DNA of 64,000 bases from an uncultured Lachnospiraceae bacterium (lineage in GTDB: Bacteria > Bacillota > Clostridia > Lachnospirales > Lachnospiraceae): NCBI GenBank assembly GCA_905199445.1, contig CAJKGK010000003.1:1-64000 (forward strand). The letters run 5' to 3'. Below the pieces are notes generated by a model. It was not told where the DNA came from. It was given only the letters and a program-made list of their open reading frames with translations, and did not search any database. The position numbers and the translations under genes were made by a program. This document shows positions 26,152-33,973 of the stretch, in pieces (the first letter of the stretch is position 1; every line of letters begins with the position of its first letter).

Positions 26152-26852
26152 TACTTTTTCCCGCCTTTTTTCACAATCAATGTTGTAAAGTAACCATAAG
26201 AACGTTTGACATCCGCCGGTCCGATATATTCATCTTCCATCCCGGCATTACATATCACCGTTGTCCGATCCAGAAGTCCCTGCTGTAAAAGAACATTCCA
26301 AAGGGCCTGAATCTGGCTTCCGGCCTTCATAATTACTACATTATCAAAATGATCCAGCGCTGTTTTTACGGACTCCATCCCAGAAAACAAAGGCACAATG
26401 GCCATACTTTCACGGCCTTCCACAAGGGGGATGCCTGCCAGGGCTGCACCGCTGCAAAACGATGGGATTCCCGGAATGATCTGTATCTGGTAACCGGCCT
26501 TTACCACCATTTTAAGCACATAGGCACAAGTACTGTAAATGCTTACATCTCCCAGTGTAATCAGGGCTATATCTCTGTTTTCATCCAAAATTTCGATAAT
26601 TTTTTTTGCCGCCGTCTGATGCCCTGCCTGGACAAGCTGTCGGTTTGTGGACATGGGAAACTCAAAAAAATAGATATCTTTATGAGAGAGATCCACAACC
26701 TGACGTATGATCTCCAGCGCTGTACTGTCCTCTCCCGTTTTTTTAACGGGTACGGCAATCGCTGTCACTGTATCCAGTATTTTTTTCGCCTTCAGCGTCA
26801 AAAGCTCTCCATCTCCCGGGCCAACGCCGATTCCATATAAAATGCCTGACAT
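26151..26852 (-). CDS. cbiL: Cobalt-precorrin-2 C20-methyltransferase
   Basis: A 233-residue SAM-dependent methyltransferase of the CbiL/CobI family. It has LYGIGVGPGDGELLTLKAKKIL, a region of IALITLGDVSIYSTCAYV and IIPGIPSFCSGAALAGIPLVEG. AGGAGG lies 6 bases before the ATG. It follows the HEAT-methyltransferase gene by 11 bases. Confidence 0.95.
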   Translation of the reverse strand: MSGILYGIGVGPGDGELLTLKAKKILDTVTAIAVPVKKTGEDSTALEIIRQVVDLSHKDIYFFEFPMSTNRQLVQAGHQTAAKKIIEILDENRDIALITLGDVSIYSTCAYVLKMVVKAGYQIQIIPGIPSFCSGAALAGIPLVEGRESMAIVPLFSGMESVKTALDHFDNVVIMKAGSQIQALWNVLLQQGLLDRTTVICNAGMEDEYIGPADVKRSYGYFTTLIVKKGGKK

Positions 26853-26863
26853 AGTTCCTCCTT

Positions 26864-28360
26864 TTATCTCTTTTCAACCGTCTTGCGGACAACAAGTATA
26901 CAATCCTGTGTTTTCCTGGAAATTTCACATTGACCGGCAATCTCAAACTTTTGTCCGGCAGCTTCTCTAAACGCCTGGGGATGACGTACGTAAAGAACTA
27001 AAACAGCATTGGAAGCCATCAGCGTGTTTGCTTTTCCAAGGAAACGGCCGTAAAAAGCCTTGGCATCCGCCTCATCAAACCCATGATCCGGAAGATTGGA
27101 TATGATTTCATCAAATAAATAATCATGTCTGAAGTCAAAAAAATCTCTGCGGATAAAATTTGCAGCCATTTTGGCCGCTGCCAGATTTTTCCGTCCGCCA
27201 TCAATAGCCTGAGCCGAAATATCCACGCCATACAGCCCCCGCACACTTCCGAAATAACGGCGTTCCGCAAGTAAGGTACCCACACCGCAAAACGGGTCTA
27301 AAACATTTGCCCCATCCCGCAGCCATTTTGCGGCAAACGCCAGCATCTGAGCTGAGGTTACCGGATTCTCAGATACAGGCAGAAAATTTTTCCGATACTT
27401 AAAACGGGGATCTTCAAATGTGCACAGCCTTACACAGGCCAAAAAACGTCCATCCTTTCCTTCGATTAAACGCAGTTCTATCTCATAATCAGAAGCTGAA
27501 TTAATCAGCCACCCATGACTTGCCCCTTCCAGTGCCAGAGCCGTACCTTTCAGCAGTCTGTTTTTATCTGCATCATTTTTTCTTGTTCTTAAATCAAGAC
27601 GAAAGGTATACGGTCCGCTGCCCCGATGACGTAAATCCAACCAGGAAAGCAGCTGATGATCCATTAGACCGGCCGCGATTTTTTCCGGTTCAGGTTCAAA
27701 TCCGTTATGCCGGGCAAATAAAAACAACATGTTCTTCCACAGCCGATTTTCCATCAGTCTTCCCGGAGATGCTGTCACCAAAACACCGCCGGCAACAGGC
27801 ACGGCATGTTCCGCCCTCAGCCCTGCAGCAACCGTTTTTTCAAATCCCGGTCCGGTGAGCAGAAGTATTCGCTCTTTGAGTCCCCAGCCGCAAAATTCAT
27901 GGACAGAATCTTTTTCGATTAATCTTAGCAATTCCGCCAGTTCATGCCGTTCCTGATCAATATGTTTCCGATTTTCATCAGTCACCGGCGCTTTAAGCAG
28001 CACCTGAAGCCGCTGCTTCATCCCCCTGGAAAAATCCCGATAGTCAAGCATCCCAAGCGCATGAACCATCGCCGGACGAACAAACAACGTACACTCTTTT
28101 TCATAAGCTGTATAAAGGGAAACACCGGCCCTGTCATCGCCCAGTTCACCGATAATCTGAGCCGCATTTTTTCTCACCTTTGCATCCTCATGGGAAAGGC
28201 AGTCTGTAAGCACTGTCAAATTTTCCTGTGATAACCGGTCAGATAAACCGCCGTTTTCTTTCAGCTTTTTTTTCAGTTCAATAAGATTTTTCCGCACATC
28301 CTGCCCTTTGTGAATCTGATCCAAGCAGTGAGCTATATTCATATTCTCAGAATTGTTCAT
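26864..28360 (-). CDS. HEAT-repeat protein fused to a TRM11/UPF0020-like methyltransferase
   Basis: A 498-residue protein of unknown role. Residues about 45-130 look like HEAT repeats (LTDCLSHEDAKVRKNAAQIIGELGDD, then PAMVHALGMLDY). The middle resembles the region before the catalytic domain of THUMP-type RNA methyltransferases. The C-terminal part is a class I SAM methyltransferase: RFKYRKNFLPVSENPVTSAQM, SAM motif VLDPFCGVGTLLAER, GLYGVDIS. The catalytic motif, usually N/D-P-P-Y/F, reads N422-L-P-D. It is translationally coupled to cbiET: its ATG at 28360 overlaps the cbiET end by 14 bases with GGAGG upstream. A longer reading starting inside cbiET is rejected. It may be an rRNA or tRNA guanine methyltransferase relative carried along, or a protein recruited to corrin methylation. 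Confidence 0.75.
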   Translation of the reverse strand: MNNSENMNIAHCLDQIHKGQDVRKNLIELKKKLKENGGLSDRLSQENLTVLTDCLSHEDAKVRKNAAQIIGELGDDRAGVSLYTAYEKECTLFVRPAMVHALGMLDYRDFSRGMKQRLQVLLKAPVTDENRKHIDQERHELAELLRLIEKDSVHEFCGWGLKERILLLTGPGFEKTVAAGLRAEHAVPVAGGVLVTASPGRLMENRLWKNMLFLFARHNGFEPEPEKIAAGLMDHQLLSWLDLRHRGSGPYTFRLDLRTRKNDADKNRLLKGTALALEGASHGWLINSASDYEIELRLIEGKDGRFLACVRLCTFEDPRFKYRKNFLPVSENPVTSAQMLAFAAKWLRDGANVLDPFCGVGTLLAERRYFGSVRGLYGVDISAQAIDGGRKNLAAAKMAANFIRRDFFDFRHDYLFDEIISNLPDHGFDEADAKAFYGRFLGKANTLMASNAVLVLYVRHPQAFREAAGQKFEIAGQCEISRKTQDCILVVRKTVEKR

Positions 28361-29612
28361 TTTTTCCTCCATCGCAATCTGTATCCGACACCAGGTCATG
28401 GCTGATCTGTGTTCCGGCACAAAAAAGAGTAACCGGATTTGCCGGTTCAAGCAGATGATAGCTGCCAAGGGCCCGGCCATGGCTGATCCCAATCTGTGTG
28501 ATCTCCACATCCTTCCATGTCTGGTCCAAACATTCCAATGCCAAAGCCGCTGTCTCCATGGTCACCGCAGACACAACAACCCGGATATCCCCTCCCAGCC
28601 TTTGTATAGCTTTAAGAACCGGCTTCAGCGATTTGCCCACGCCACCCACAAACACATGGGTTGGCTTTGGAAGGGTGTCCATCACCTGGCTCGCCTCCCC
28701 ATGAATAACGGTCACATTCGATAACTGGTGTTTCTCCACATTTTTCTCAATCAAATTTACGGCCCGGCCGTTTTTTTCCACAGCATAAATATGCCCAAAA
28801 GGCATATGTCTGGCACACTCAACGGTCACGGATCCGGTTCCCGCACCAATATCCCACAAAATGCCGTCTTTTTTCAGGCCCAATTTACCTAAAATACACC
28901 ACCGAACTTCCGCTCTTGTCATCGGAACCTGATCTCTCATAAATGCATCATCCGTCAGAAGTATGCCGTTCATGTCGTTTTCCCCACGCCATGACGCGTT
29001 GAAAACCCCCACAACAGATAATTCGTCAAATGTCTGTCCGGATATCTTACAGGCCGATGCCATCACAATCCTTTCATCCGTATACCCCAGTCGACTTCCC
29101 ACAGCCATTTCCACATCTTTCAGTCCGTTTTCACATAGCCGATCAGCCAGCCAGGCCGGTGTATGCATACGGTCACAGAGAAAATAACACTGGGGATGCT
29201 GCCTGATCTGACCAATCAGCACCTCAGGCGCCATCCTTCTGCCATGAAGACTGAGAAATACCGCCTGCTCGGTTGTTTTTAAACACCGGGCCGCCAGATA
29301 CTCCAGGGAACCAATACCGGGAATAATATCAACCTGTGCTTCCGGAATTTGTTTCATTAAAAGGCCTGTTAAACTGTAAAACACCGGACTTCCCGAAACC
29401 AGAACCGTAACATCACAGACATCAAGTCTGCCCCTGATTTGTTCCACCGCTGCATATATATCGCCAAAAACTTCTACACGGGGATGGGAAATAAAGCTTA
29501 AATAACGTCTGTCCGCAAATACCCATCCCGCCCTTTCTATGGCTTCTTTTGCTGCCGGAAGTAAATACTCCGGCGTTCCGGGGCCGCCGCCGGCAATGGT
29601 CAGTCTGTACAT
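28347..29612 (-). CDS. cbiET: Cobalt-precorrin-7 C5,C15-methyltransferase (CbiE-CbiT fusion)
   Basis: A 421-residue fusion. Residues 1-200 form CbiE (C5-methyltransferase; LTIAGGGPGTPEYLLPAAKEAI, VLVSGSPVFYSLTGLL, DIIPGIGSLEYLAA). Residues 225-421 form CbiT, which methylates C15 and decarboxylates (PMTRAEVRWCILGKLGL, ILWDIGAGTGSVTVECA, VFVGGVGKSL). GGAGG stands 4 bases before the ATG at 29612; an upstream in-frame start without a binding site is rejected. It has a promoter of its own after cbiD. Confidence 0.95.
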   Translation of the reverse strand: MYRLTIAGGGPGTPEYLLPAAKEAIERAGWVFADRRYLSFISHPRVEVFGDIYAAVEQIRGRLDVCDVTVLVSGSPVFYSLTGLLMKQIPEAQVDIIPGIGSLEYLAARCLKTTEQAVFLSLHGRRMAPEVLIGQIRQHPQCYFLCDRMHTPAWLADRLCENGLKDVEMAVGSRLGYTDERIVMASACKISGQTFDELSVVGVFNASWRGENDMNGILLTDDAFMRDQVPMTRAEVRWCILGKLGLKKDGILWDIGAGTGSVTVECARHMPFGHIYAVEKNGRAVNLIEKNVEKHQLSNVTVIHGEASQVMDTLPKPTHVFVGGVGKSLKPVLKAIQRLGGDIRVVVSAVTMETAALALECLDQTWKDVEITQIGISHGRALGSYHLLEPANPVTLFCAGTQISHDLVSDTDCDGGKNEQF

Positions 29613-29628
29613 TTTTCCTCCATTCTTC

Positions 29629-29718
29629 TCACAAAGACGGCTGCGAGAAGGCAATGCACACACATCGCTTCAGGCAGCCACCCTTACAGGAACATGTCTT
29701 ATGTTTCGTTTCATTCAC
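29629..29718 (-). CDS. Possible 29-residue cysteine-rich leader peptide upstream of cbiET
   Basis: A GTG-started frame of 29 codons fills the gap between cbiD and cbiET. It reads VNETKHKTCSCKGGC and goes on with LKRCVCIAFSQPSL, giving cysteines at 9, 11, 15, 19 and 21 plus a histidine. It ends 16 bases before the cbiET start. A weak GAAAG lies upstream, and only about 9 bases separate the GTG from the predicted transcription start, so translation is unproven. If real, it could sense a metal or corrinoid as a leader peptide, or bind cobalt. A 14-codon ATG frame (MKRNIRHVPVRVAA) overlaps it. Confidence 0.3.
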   Translation of the reverse strand: MNETKHKTCSCKGGCLKRCVCIAFSQPSL

Positions 29719-29733
29719 AGCTTTCTTTCTATA

Positions 29734-29762
29734 AGTATACCAAAATCCGAGGGGCAGCTCAA
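29734..29762 (-). promoter_or_regulatory. Promoter between cbiD and cbiET
   Basis: Leftward TTGAGC (29757-29762) and TATACT (29734-29739) are exactly 17 bases apart in the 186-base gap between cbiD and cbiET, so the rest of the cluster can be transcribed independently of cbiD. Confidence 0.6.
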
Positions 29763-29798
29763 TATATAATTTCCGTTATGAATCAAGTTCCCGATTTC

Positions 29799-30893
29799 TC
29801 AGAGCTCCGTTTGCTGATTCAGCCATTGTAAAATCCTGTGCGCATTCTGGCTCTCTCCCAAAACGTTCTGATTTTTGTCCAGCAAAATCACCCCGATGCG
29901 AATCGCTCTATGTGTTCTCAGTCTGCATTTTTCTGCAGCAGTTTCTGCAATAGCATTCCAGATCCGACCATAGCCATATTCTTCAATCACTTCAATGGCC
30001 CCCTGAACCGTCCTGCAGTCATAAATCTCCTGGATCACATCCTGGGGAGCACCGGCCAGAGCCGTAAAGGTACACAAAGTTTCCCTGCGGCCATCGGCCA
30101 CATGACTGTGCGTATTCATAATATCCGCAGCCAGTTTAACCAGTTTTCCTGCAAACCCCGCAATTAAAATCGTACGGACACCGGACTTTTGCGCCTGGTC
30201 CAGCATAAATCCCATATAATTACTCACATGAATACAGCACAGATGCTGTCCGTATTTATCAAGGACCGTCCGTTCACCGCTCATTCCGGTAACAAACACC
30301 AGGTCCCTTTTATCCTGACAAATCCTTACATTCATCTCAAGCACAAGGGAATCCCTGACCGCATCCTCACTCATAGGACGTACAATTCCCGTTGTCCCCA
30401 AAACAGACAGCCCGCCCACAACGCCCACACGGTCGTTAAAGGTTTTTTGGGCCAGTTTCTCACCTCCAGGAATACTCACCGTAATCGTTGCGCCCAGTTC
30501 TCCAATGATCGGCCGAATGGCTCTCTCAATCATAACTCTGGGGACAGGATTAATCGCCGCCTCCCCTACAGGAAGCTTTAACCCAGGCTGTGTCACTGTA
30601 CCAACTCCCGGTCCGGCTATAAAAATTACCGGTCCTTTTGTTTCAGCCACCTGAACCTTGGCCTTCACCATACACCCGTCTGTCACATCCGGATCATCGC
30701 CGGCATCTTTCACAACACCACACCAGCCGTCCTCAAAAGCCTCTATATCCAAAACCAATTTTCGCCCGATCGGTGTTGTAATTTCCACGCAGTCTGGATA
30801 TCTTCCTTCTTTAAACCATAAAGCTGAGGCCAAAGCCGCTCCTGCGGCACAGCTGCCTGTGGTATATCCTTCTCTCAGATTATCCGTCAACAT
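29799..30893 (-). CDS. cbiD: Cobalt-precorrin-5B C1-methyltransferase
   Basis: A 364-residue CbiD. The signature LREGYTTGSCAAGAALAS is at residues 6-23; VSIPGGEKLAQKTFNDRVGVVGGLSVLGTTGI is shown in parts (GGEKLAQKTFN, LGTTGIVRPMSEDA), and IAGFAGKLVKLAADIMNTHS is near the end. GGAGG lies 4 bases before the ATG at 30893. It is the first gene of the cobalamin train, just after the cold-shock gene terminator; no riboswitch precedes it. Confidence 0.96.
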   Translation of the reverse strand: MLTDNLREGYTTGSCAAGAALASALWFKEGRYPDCVEITTPIGRKLVLDIEAFEDGWCGVVKDAGDDPDVTDGCMVKAKVQVAETKGPVIFIAGPGVGTVTQPGLKLPVGEAAINPVPRVMIERAIRPIIGELGATITVSIPGGEKLAQKTFNDRVGVVGGLSVLGTTGIVRPMSEDAVRDSLVLEMNVRICQDKRDLVFVTGMSGERTVLDKYGQHLCCIHVSNYMGFMLDQAQKSGVRTILIAGFAGKLVKLAADIMNTHSHVADGRRETLCTFTALAGAPQDVIQEIYDCRTVQGAIEVIEEYGYGRIWNAIAETAAEKCRLRTHRAIRIGVILLDKNQNVLGESQNAHRILQWLNQQTEL

Positions 30894-30941
30894 ACTTCCT
30901 CCATCATTTGCTTTGATCCACACTCAGGTAAAATTCACAGC

Positions 30942-30979
30942 AAAAAGGGTTATCCACGCTATACCGCAGGATAACCCTT
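30942..30979 (-). terminator. Terminator of the cold-shock gene
   Basis: Perfect 11-bp stem AAGGGTTATCC / GGATAACCCTT followed on the minus strand by a T-run. It lies between csp and cbiD and separates the two units. Confidence 0.9.
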
Positions 30980-31003
30980 ATGCATTTACAACTCAGTAAT
31001 CAA

Positions 31004-31204
31004 TTATAATCTGACAACATTTATAGCCTGCGGTCCTTTTTCACCGTTGACAACTTCAAATTCAACAGCCTGGCCTTCTTCAAGGGTTTTAAAACCATCC
31101 ATCTTCAGCCCTGTGTAGTGAACGAATACATCATTTCCCTGTTCATCGGAAATAAAGCCGTATCCTTTCTGATTATTAAACCATTTTACAGTACCTTTGT
31201 TCAT
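31004..31204 (-). CDS. Cold-shock domain protein (CspA family)
   Basis: A 66-residue single cold-shock domain that binds single-stranded RNA or DNA. It reads MNKGTVKWFNNQKGYGFI with RNP1 (KGYGFI) and RNP2 (VFVHY), and ends in the usual GPQAINV. GGAGG lies 8 bases before the ATG at 31204; two upstream ATGs are part of the leader. It is monocistronic, with its own promoter and terminator. Confidence 0.97.
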   Translation of the reverse strand: MNKGTVKWFNNQKGYGFISDEQGNDVFVHYTGLKMDGFKTLEEGQAVEFEVVNGEKGPQAINVVRL

Positions 31205-31262
31205 TTTATGATCCTCCATCATGCATAAAAATTAAGTTTTTGGTATTGGCACCAATGCATTT

Positions 31263-31291
31263 AGAATATCATATCCAGGTTTTGCCGTCAA
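31263..31291 (-). promoter_or_regulatory. Promoter of the cold-shock gene
   Basis: Leftward TTGACG (31286-31291), 17 bases, TATTCT (31263-31268). The leader is only about 50 bases, much shorter than that of E. coli cspA. Confidence 0.8.
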
Positions 31292-31321
31292 ATAATATTT
31301 AACACAAAAACAGCGAATGAT

Positions 31322-33022
31322 TTATAGCTTTAATTCATATGCCAGCGCTCCATCCGGCTGCCATCCTTTCACACAGCAGTCACATGTTTTAAGATCAGCC
31401 GTAAGGACAGCCTTATAACCGTTTTTACACCATTGAATACATACACGGTTCTGATCATTTTTGATCTCCATGGCGGCATCAAAACCAAAGGCGGGAAAGG
31501 CGGCTCTAAATTCAAGTAATTCCAGCTGTTTAAGCACAACGTCTTTTTTTAAGGCCTCCTCCACCTGGGCCACGGACAGGTTTGTTCGGTTAATCTCTTT
31601 ATGTCCGCCGGCACCGGCCCTGGACACAGCCTGGACATCATTTTTTCCGGCAAACAAATCCAGATACCAGATCTGAGGCTTTCCAGGCATAAACAGTTGA
31701 AGCGCTCTGGCTGCCAGCATTTTTTTATCATGTTCCCCGAGGGCACTATAGTAGGTGGCATTCACCTGATAATAAACATTTTTCTGTCCATGAAGATCTT
31801 TAACCAAACCGCCTCTGGACACGATCAAATCAATTAATTCCTGAATCCGTTCTTCCGGAAGCAAACCTTTTAAATCAAGCACCGGAATGCCATCATGGCA
31901 ACCTAGCATATTCACAGTCCGGATTTTACGGTCATACACCTGTCTGGCCCACCGGGAAAGACAGGTTCCATCCCCCCGCTCCAGAGCATCAATCATAAGA
32001 CCTGGGAGGAAAAAATCATAAACCATATACCCTTCCTTGGCAATCCGGCTGTAAATATTTTCTTCATATGCAGCATGAATTTCCGGAAGCAGACAAAGCT
32101 GATGGTCATCGGCCATGGCCTGCAGCCGGGCCAACAGCTCCCATGTATCCGGATCATTAAGAAAGTTTTTGCTTCCCGGTCGTTTCGGTGCATAGGCAAA
32201 AGCATCCAAGCGCACAATGCCGGCACCGTATTCGGCCAGCTGTGTCAGTGTTTTCTCATAAAAATCCCACACTAAAGGAGAATGAATATTTAGATCCATC
32301 TGCCCCAAATATGTGCGCCCGGATTCCAGCAAATCAACCATCCCCGTTTTATACGGTTTCAAAACCGGGTCATGAACCTCAACCTGGGACGGAGTTTTCC
32401 CCTGTTTGAGCGCATCGTCAAAAATGCATGCCAGACTTTGCGCCATTCCATACTGAATGCCTAGCTTTTCCATCAGCTCCTCCACATACGGCATCCGGTA
32501 GCGGATTTCCTGATAAAAGGTATTCCAGTAGGGCACATCCCGCCCATCCGGAAAACGGACCATCAAAATAGGCAGGCCAGGCTTTCTAAAAAACATTGGT
32601 TCAAGGGCTTCTTTGGATGGACGTATATACCCCTCAGGTGTCATTTCACCCCAGCCTTCCCAGAATTTATTCCAGTCAATAAAAAAATCCCGATATTCAG
32701 ACGCATCACCTTTTTTCAAAATATCCTGAAATTGTTTGGACAGCACCGATCCGTGATTTAAAATAAAATCCAGCTTAAGATCTATTCCCATTTGGCGAAT
32801 TTCTTCCAAATCTTCCTTTTGGGCCAGCATTTTGTTCAGGCTGTAATCAATCACGGAAAATCCCCGGTCCAGATCTGTATGAAAAAGACTGGGCAAAATA
32901 TAAAAAGATGTAAAGGCTCCGGAAAATTCCTCACGTTTAAGTATTTTTACAATATCGCTTAAATTGGCTCCCATACTGTCCGGATAAGCATTAAGCATGG
33001 GGCCGTTATTTACTGTATGCAT
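31322..33022 (-). CDS. GH13 subfamily 18 glycoside phosphorylase (sucrose phosphorylase family)
   Basis: A 566-residue enzyme of the sucrose phosphorylase group, which also includes sucrose-6'-phosphate, glucosylglycerol and glucosylglycerate phosphorylases. The nucleophile is in GIVRLDAFAYAPKRPG (about residue 236), the acid/base in LLPEIHAAYEEN and the third carboxylate in MLGCHDGIPVLDLKG. FFIDWNKFWEGWG, LDLFAGKND and KEINRTNL are typical of the subfamily. It would release glucose-1-phosphate from an alpha-glucoside; the acceptor cannot be told from sequence. There is no signal peptide, so it works in the cytoplasm. Its ATG at 33022 overlaps the end of the P-loop gene, with GGAGGG upstream. 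Confidence 0.88.
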   Translation of the reverse strand: MHTVNNGPMLNAYPDSMGANLSDIVKILKREEFSGAFTSFYILPSLFHTDLDRGFSVIDYSLNKMLAQKEDLEEIRQMGIDLKLDFILNHGSVLSKQFQDILKKGDASEYRDFFIDWNKFWEGWGEMTPEGYIRPSKEALEPMFFRKPGLPILMVRFPDGRDVPYWNTFYQEIRYRMPYVEELMEKLGIQYGMAQSLACIFDDALKQGKTPSQVEVHDPVLKPYKTGMVDLLESGRTYLGQMDLNIHSPLVWDFYEKTLTQLAEYGAGIVRLDAFAYAPKRPGSKNFLNDPDTWELLARLQAMADDHQLCLLPEIHAAYEENIYSRIAKEGYMVYDFFLPGLMIDALERGDGTCLSRWARQVYDRKIRTVNMLGCHDGIPVLDLKGLLPEERIQELIDLIVSRGGLVKDLHGQKNVYYQVNATYYSALGEHDKKMLAARALQLFMPGKPQIWYLDLFAGKNDVQAVSRAGAGGHKEINRTNLSVAQVEEALKKDVVLKQLELLEFRAAFPAFGFDAAMEIKNDQNRVCIQWCKNGYKAVLTADLKTCDCCVKGWQPDGALAYELKL

Positions 33023-33926
33023 CAAATTCCCTCCGGCTTAATAATCTGCCGTCCTGGGTGACAATCAGGTCGGCGCTGCCTCCACTGGCATTAATTTTTT
33101 CCTGTTCAAGCTGTAAAACCATGGTCACAAAAGGACTGTCCGCCCCTGGATCCCTGCCCCGCAAAAGCCGGCCTTTTTTAGTCTCCTCCGGTGTCGTTGA
33201 CAGTAAAACAGAAAGATCTGTGCCCTCACAAAGCGGGCTGCCGCCGTGGGTCCATTCAAGAATCAGGATATCTATATTAGAAAAATCCACTTTTTCGTAC
33301 CACAGCTGTGTCGATGTGCGCCCCATACGTTTAAGCCATATGGAAGGCTCTTGCTTCTTAAACTGGCGAATAACATGGTTCAGCCGTCCGTAATCAATCT
33401 CCTGGTCACTGCCAAGGTAGGCTCCCAAGGCTTCTCTCCCCTTTTTTATATATGCATCAAGCCAGGGATAGGTTTTAATTTGAGCAGGATCGCTGTCTAT
33501 TTCCTGCTCCTGAAGCATTCTGAGAACAGCCAGATTTTTTTCGGTAAGGGTATCCTGCTCCGTCATAGCTATCATACCATTTTCTCTAAAAATATGCAGC
33601 CGTTCCCCGTCATTATATACCGGTATCCGGCGGGGATAATTATCCCCGGATAAAACATAACAGCCCAGCCCGGACATTTGAAAATACTCGCCCAAAAGCA
33701 CTGCGGTTCCAGATTTTCCGGAGCCTGAACCTCCAAAAATAGAAATCACCGTCTTTTCATGGCAGCGGATCCTTTGCATCACCATTTTTTCCAGCTCCGG
33801 GAAAAGGCTGCGGGCCATGATTTTATGACAATCATAGATCCCCACCTTATCCCCAGGCATATCAGTTTTTGGCAGCTGCTGCGGCAGCGGCTGCACATTC
33901 TGATCTTTATTCCCTTGCAGATTCAT
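33006..33926 (-). CDS. P-loop kinase-like protein (phosphoribulokinase/uridine kinase/APS kinase fold)
   Basis: A 306-residue protein with Walker A SIFGGSGSGKSGTA (about residues 62-75), then YVLSGDNYPRRIPVYNDGER, which resembles the substrate-binding segment of PRK/uridine kinase-type enzymes, and ILILEWTHGGSPLCEGTDL as a probable Walker B and lid region. It is not a regulator or transporter ATPase by pattern. I start it at the ATG at 33926 after GGAGG. It overlaps the GH13_18 gene by 17 bases, so the two are made together; it may phosphorylate the acceptor released by the phosphorylase (for example a glycerate or another polyol), which is inference. Confidence 0.65.
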   Translation of the reverse strand: MNLQGNKDQNVQPLPQQLPKTDMPGDKVGIYDCHKIMARSLFPELEKMVMQRIRCHEKTVISIFGGSGSGKSGTAVLLGEYFQMSGLGCYVLSGDNYPRRIPVYNDGERLHIFRENGMIAMTEQDTLTEKNLAVLRMLQEQEIDSDPAQIKTYPWLDAYIKKGREALGAYLGSDQEIDYGRLNHVIRQFKKQEPSIWLKRMGRTSTQLWYEKVDFSNIDILILEWTHGGSPLCEGTDLSVLLSTTPEETKKGRLLRGRDPGADSPFVTMVLQLEQEKINASGGSADLIVTQDGRLLSRREFDAYSK

Positions 33927-33973
33927 TTTTTCTTCCTCCGTCAAATCTATTTTTAATCATCTGTCATCTTATT

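Noticed and set aside
26864..28510. Longer N-terminus for the HEAT-methyltransferase
   Set aside because: The extra 50 residues lie in the cbiET coding region in another frame and lack a ribosome binding site.
30894..31003. Possible cobalamin riboswitch before cbiD
   Set aside because: The gap is too short and mostly a simple 11-bp terminator hairpin; no B12 box seen.
31322..33022. Alpha-amylase annotation
   Set aside because: The motifs and length fit the sucrose phosphorylase subfamily of GH13 rather than starch-degrading amylases.
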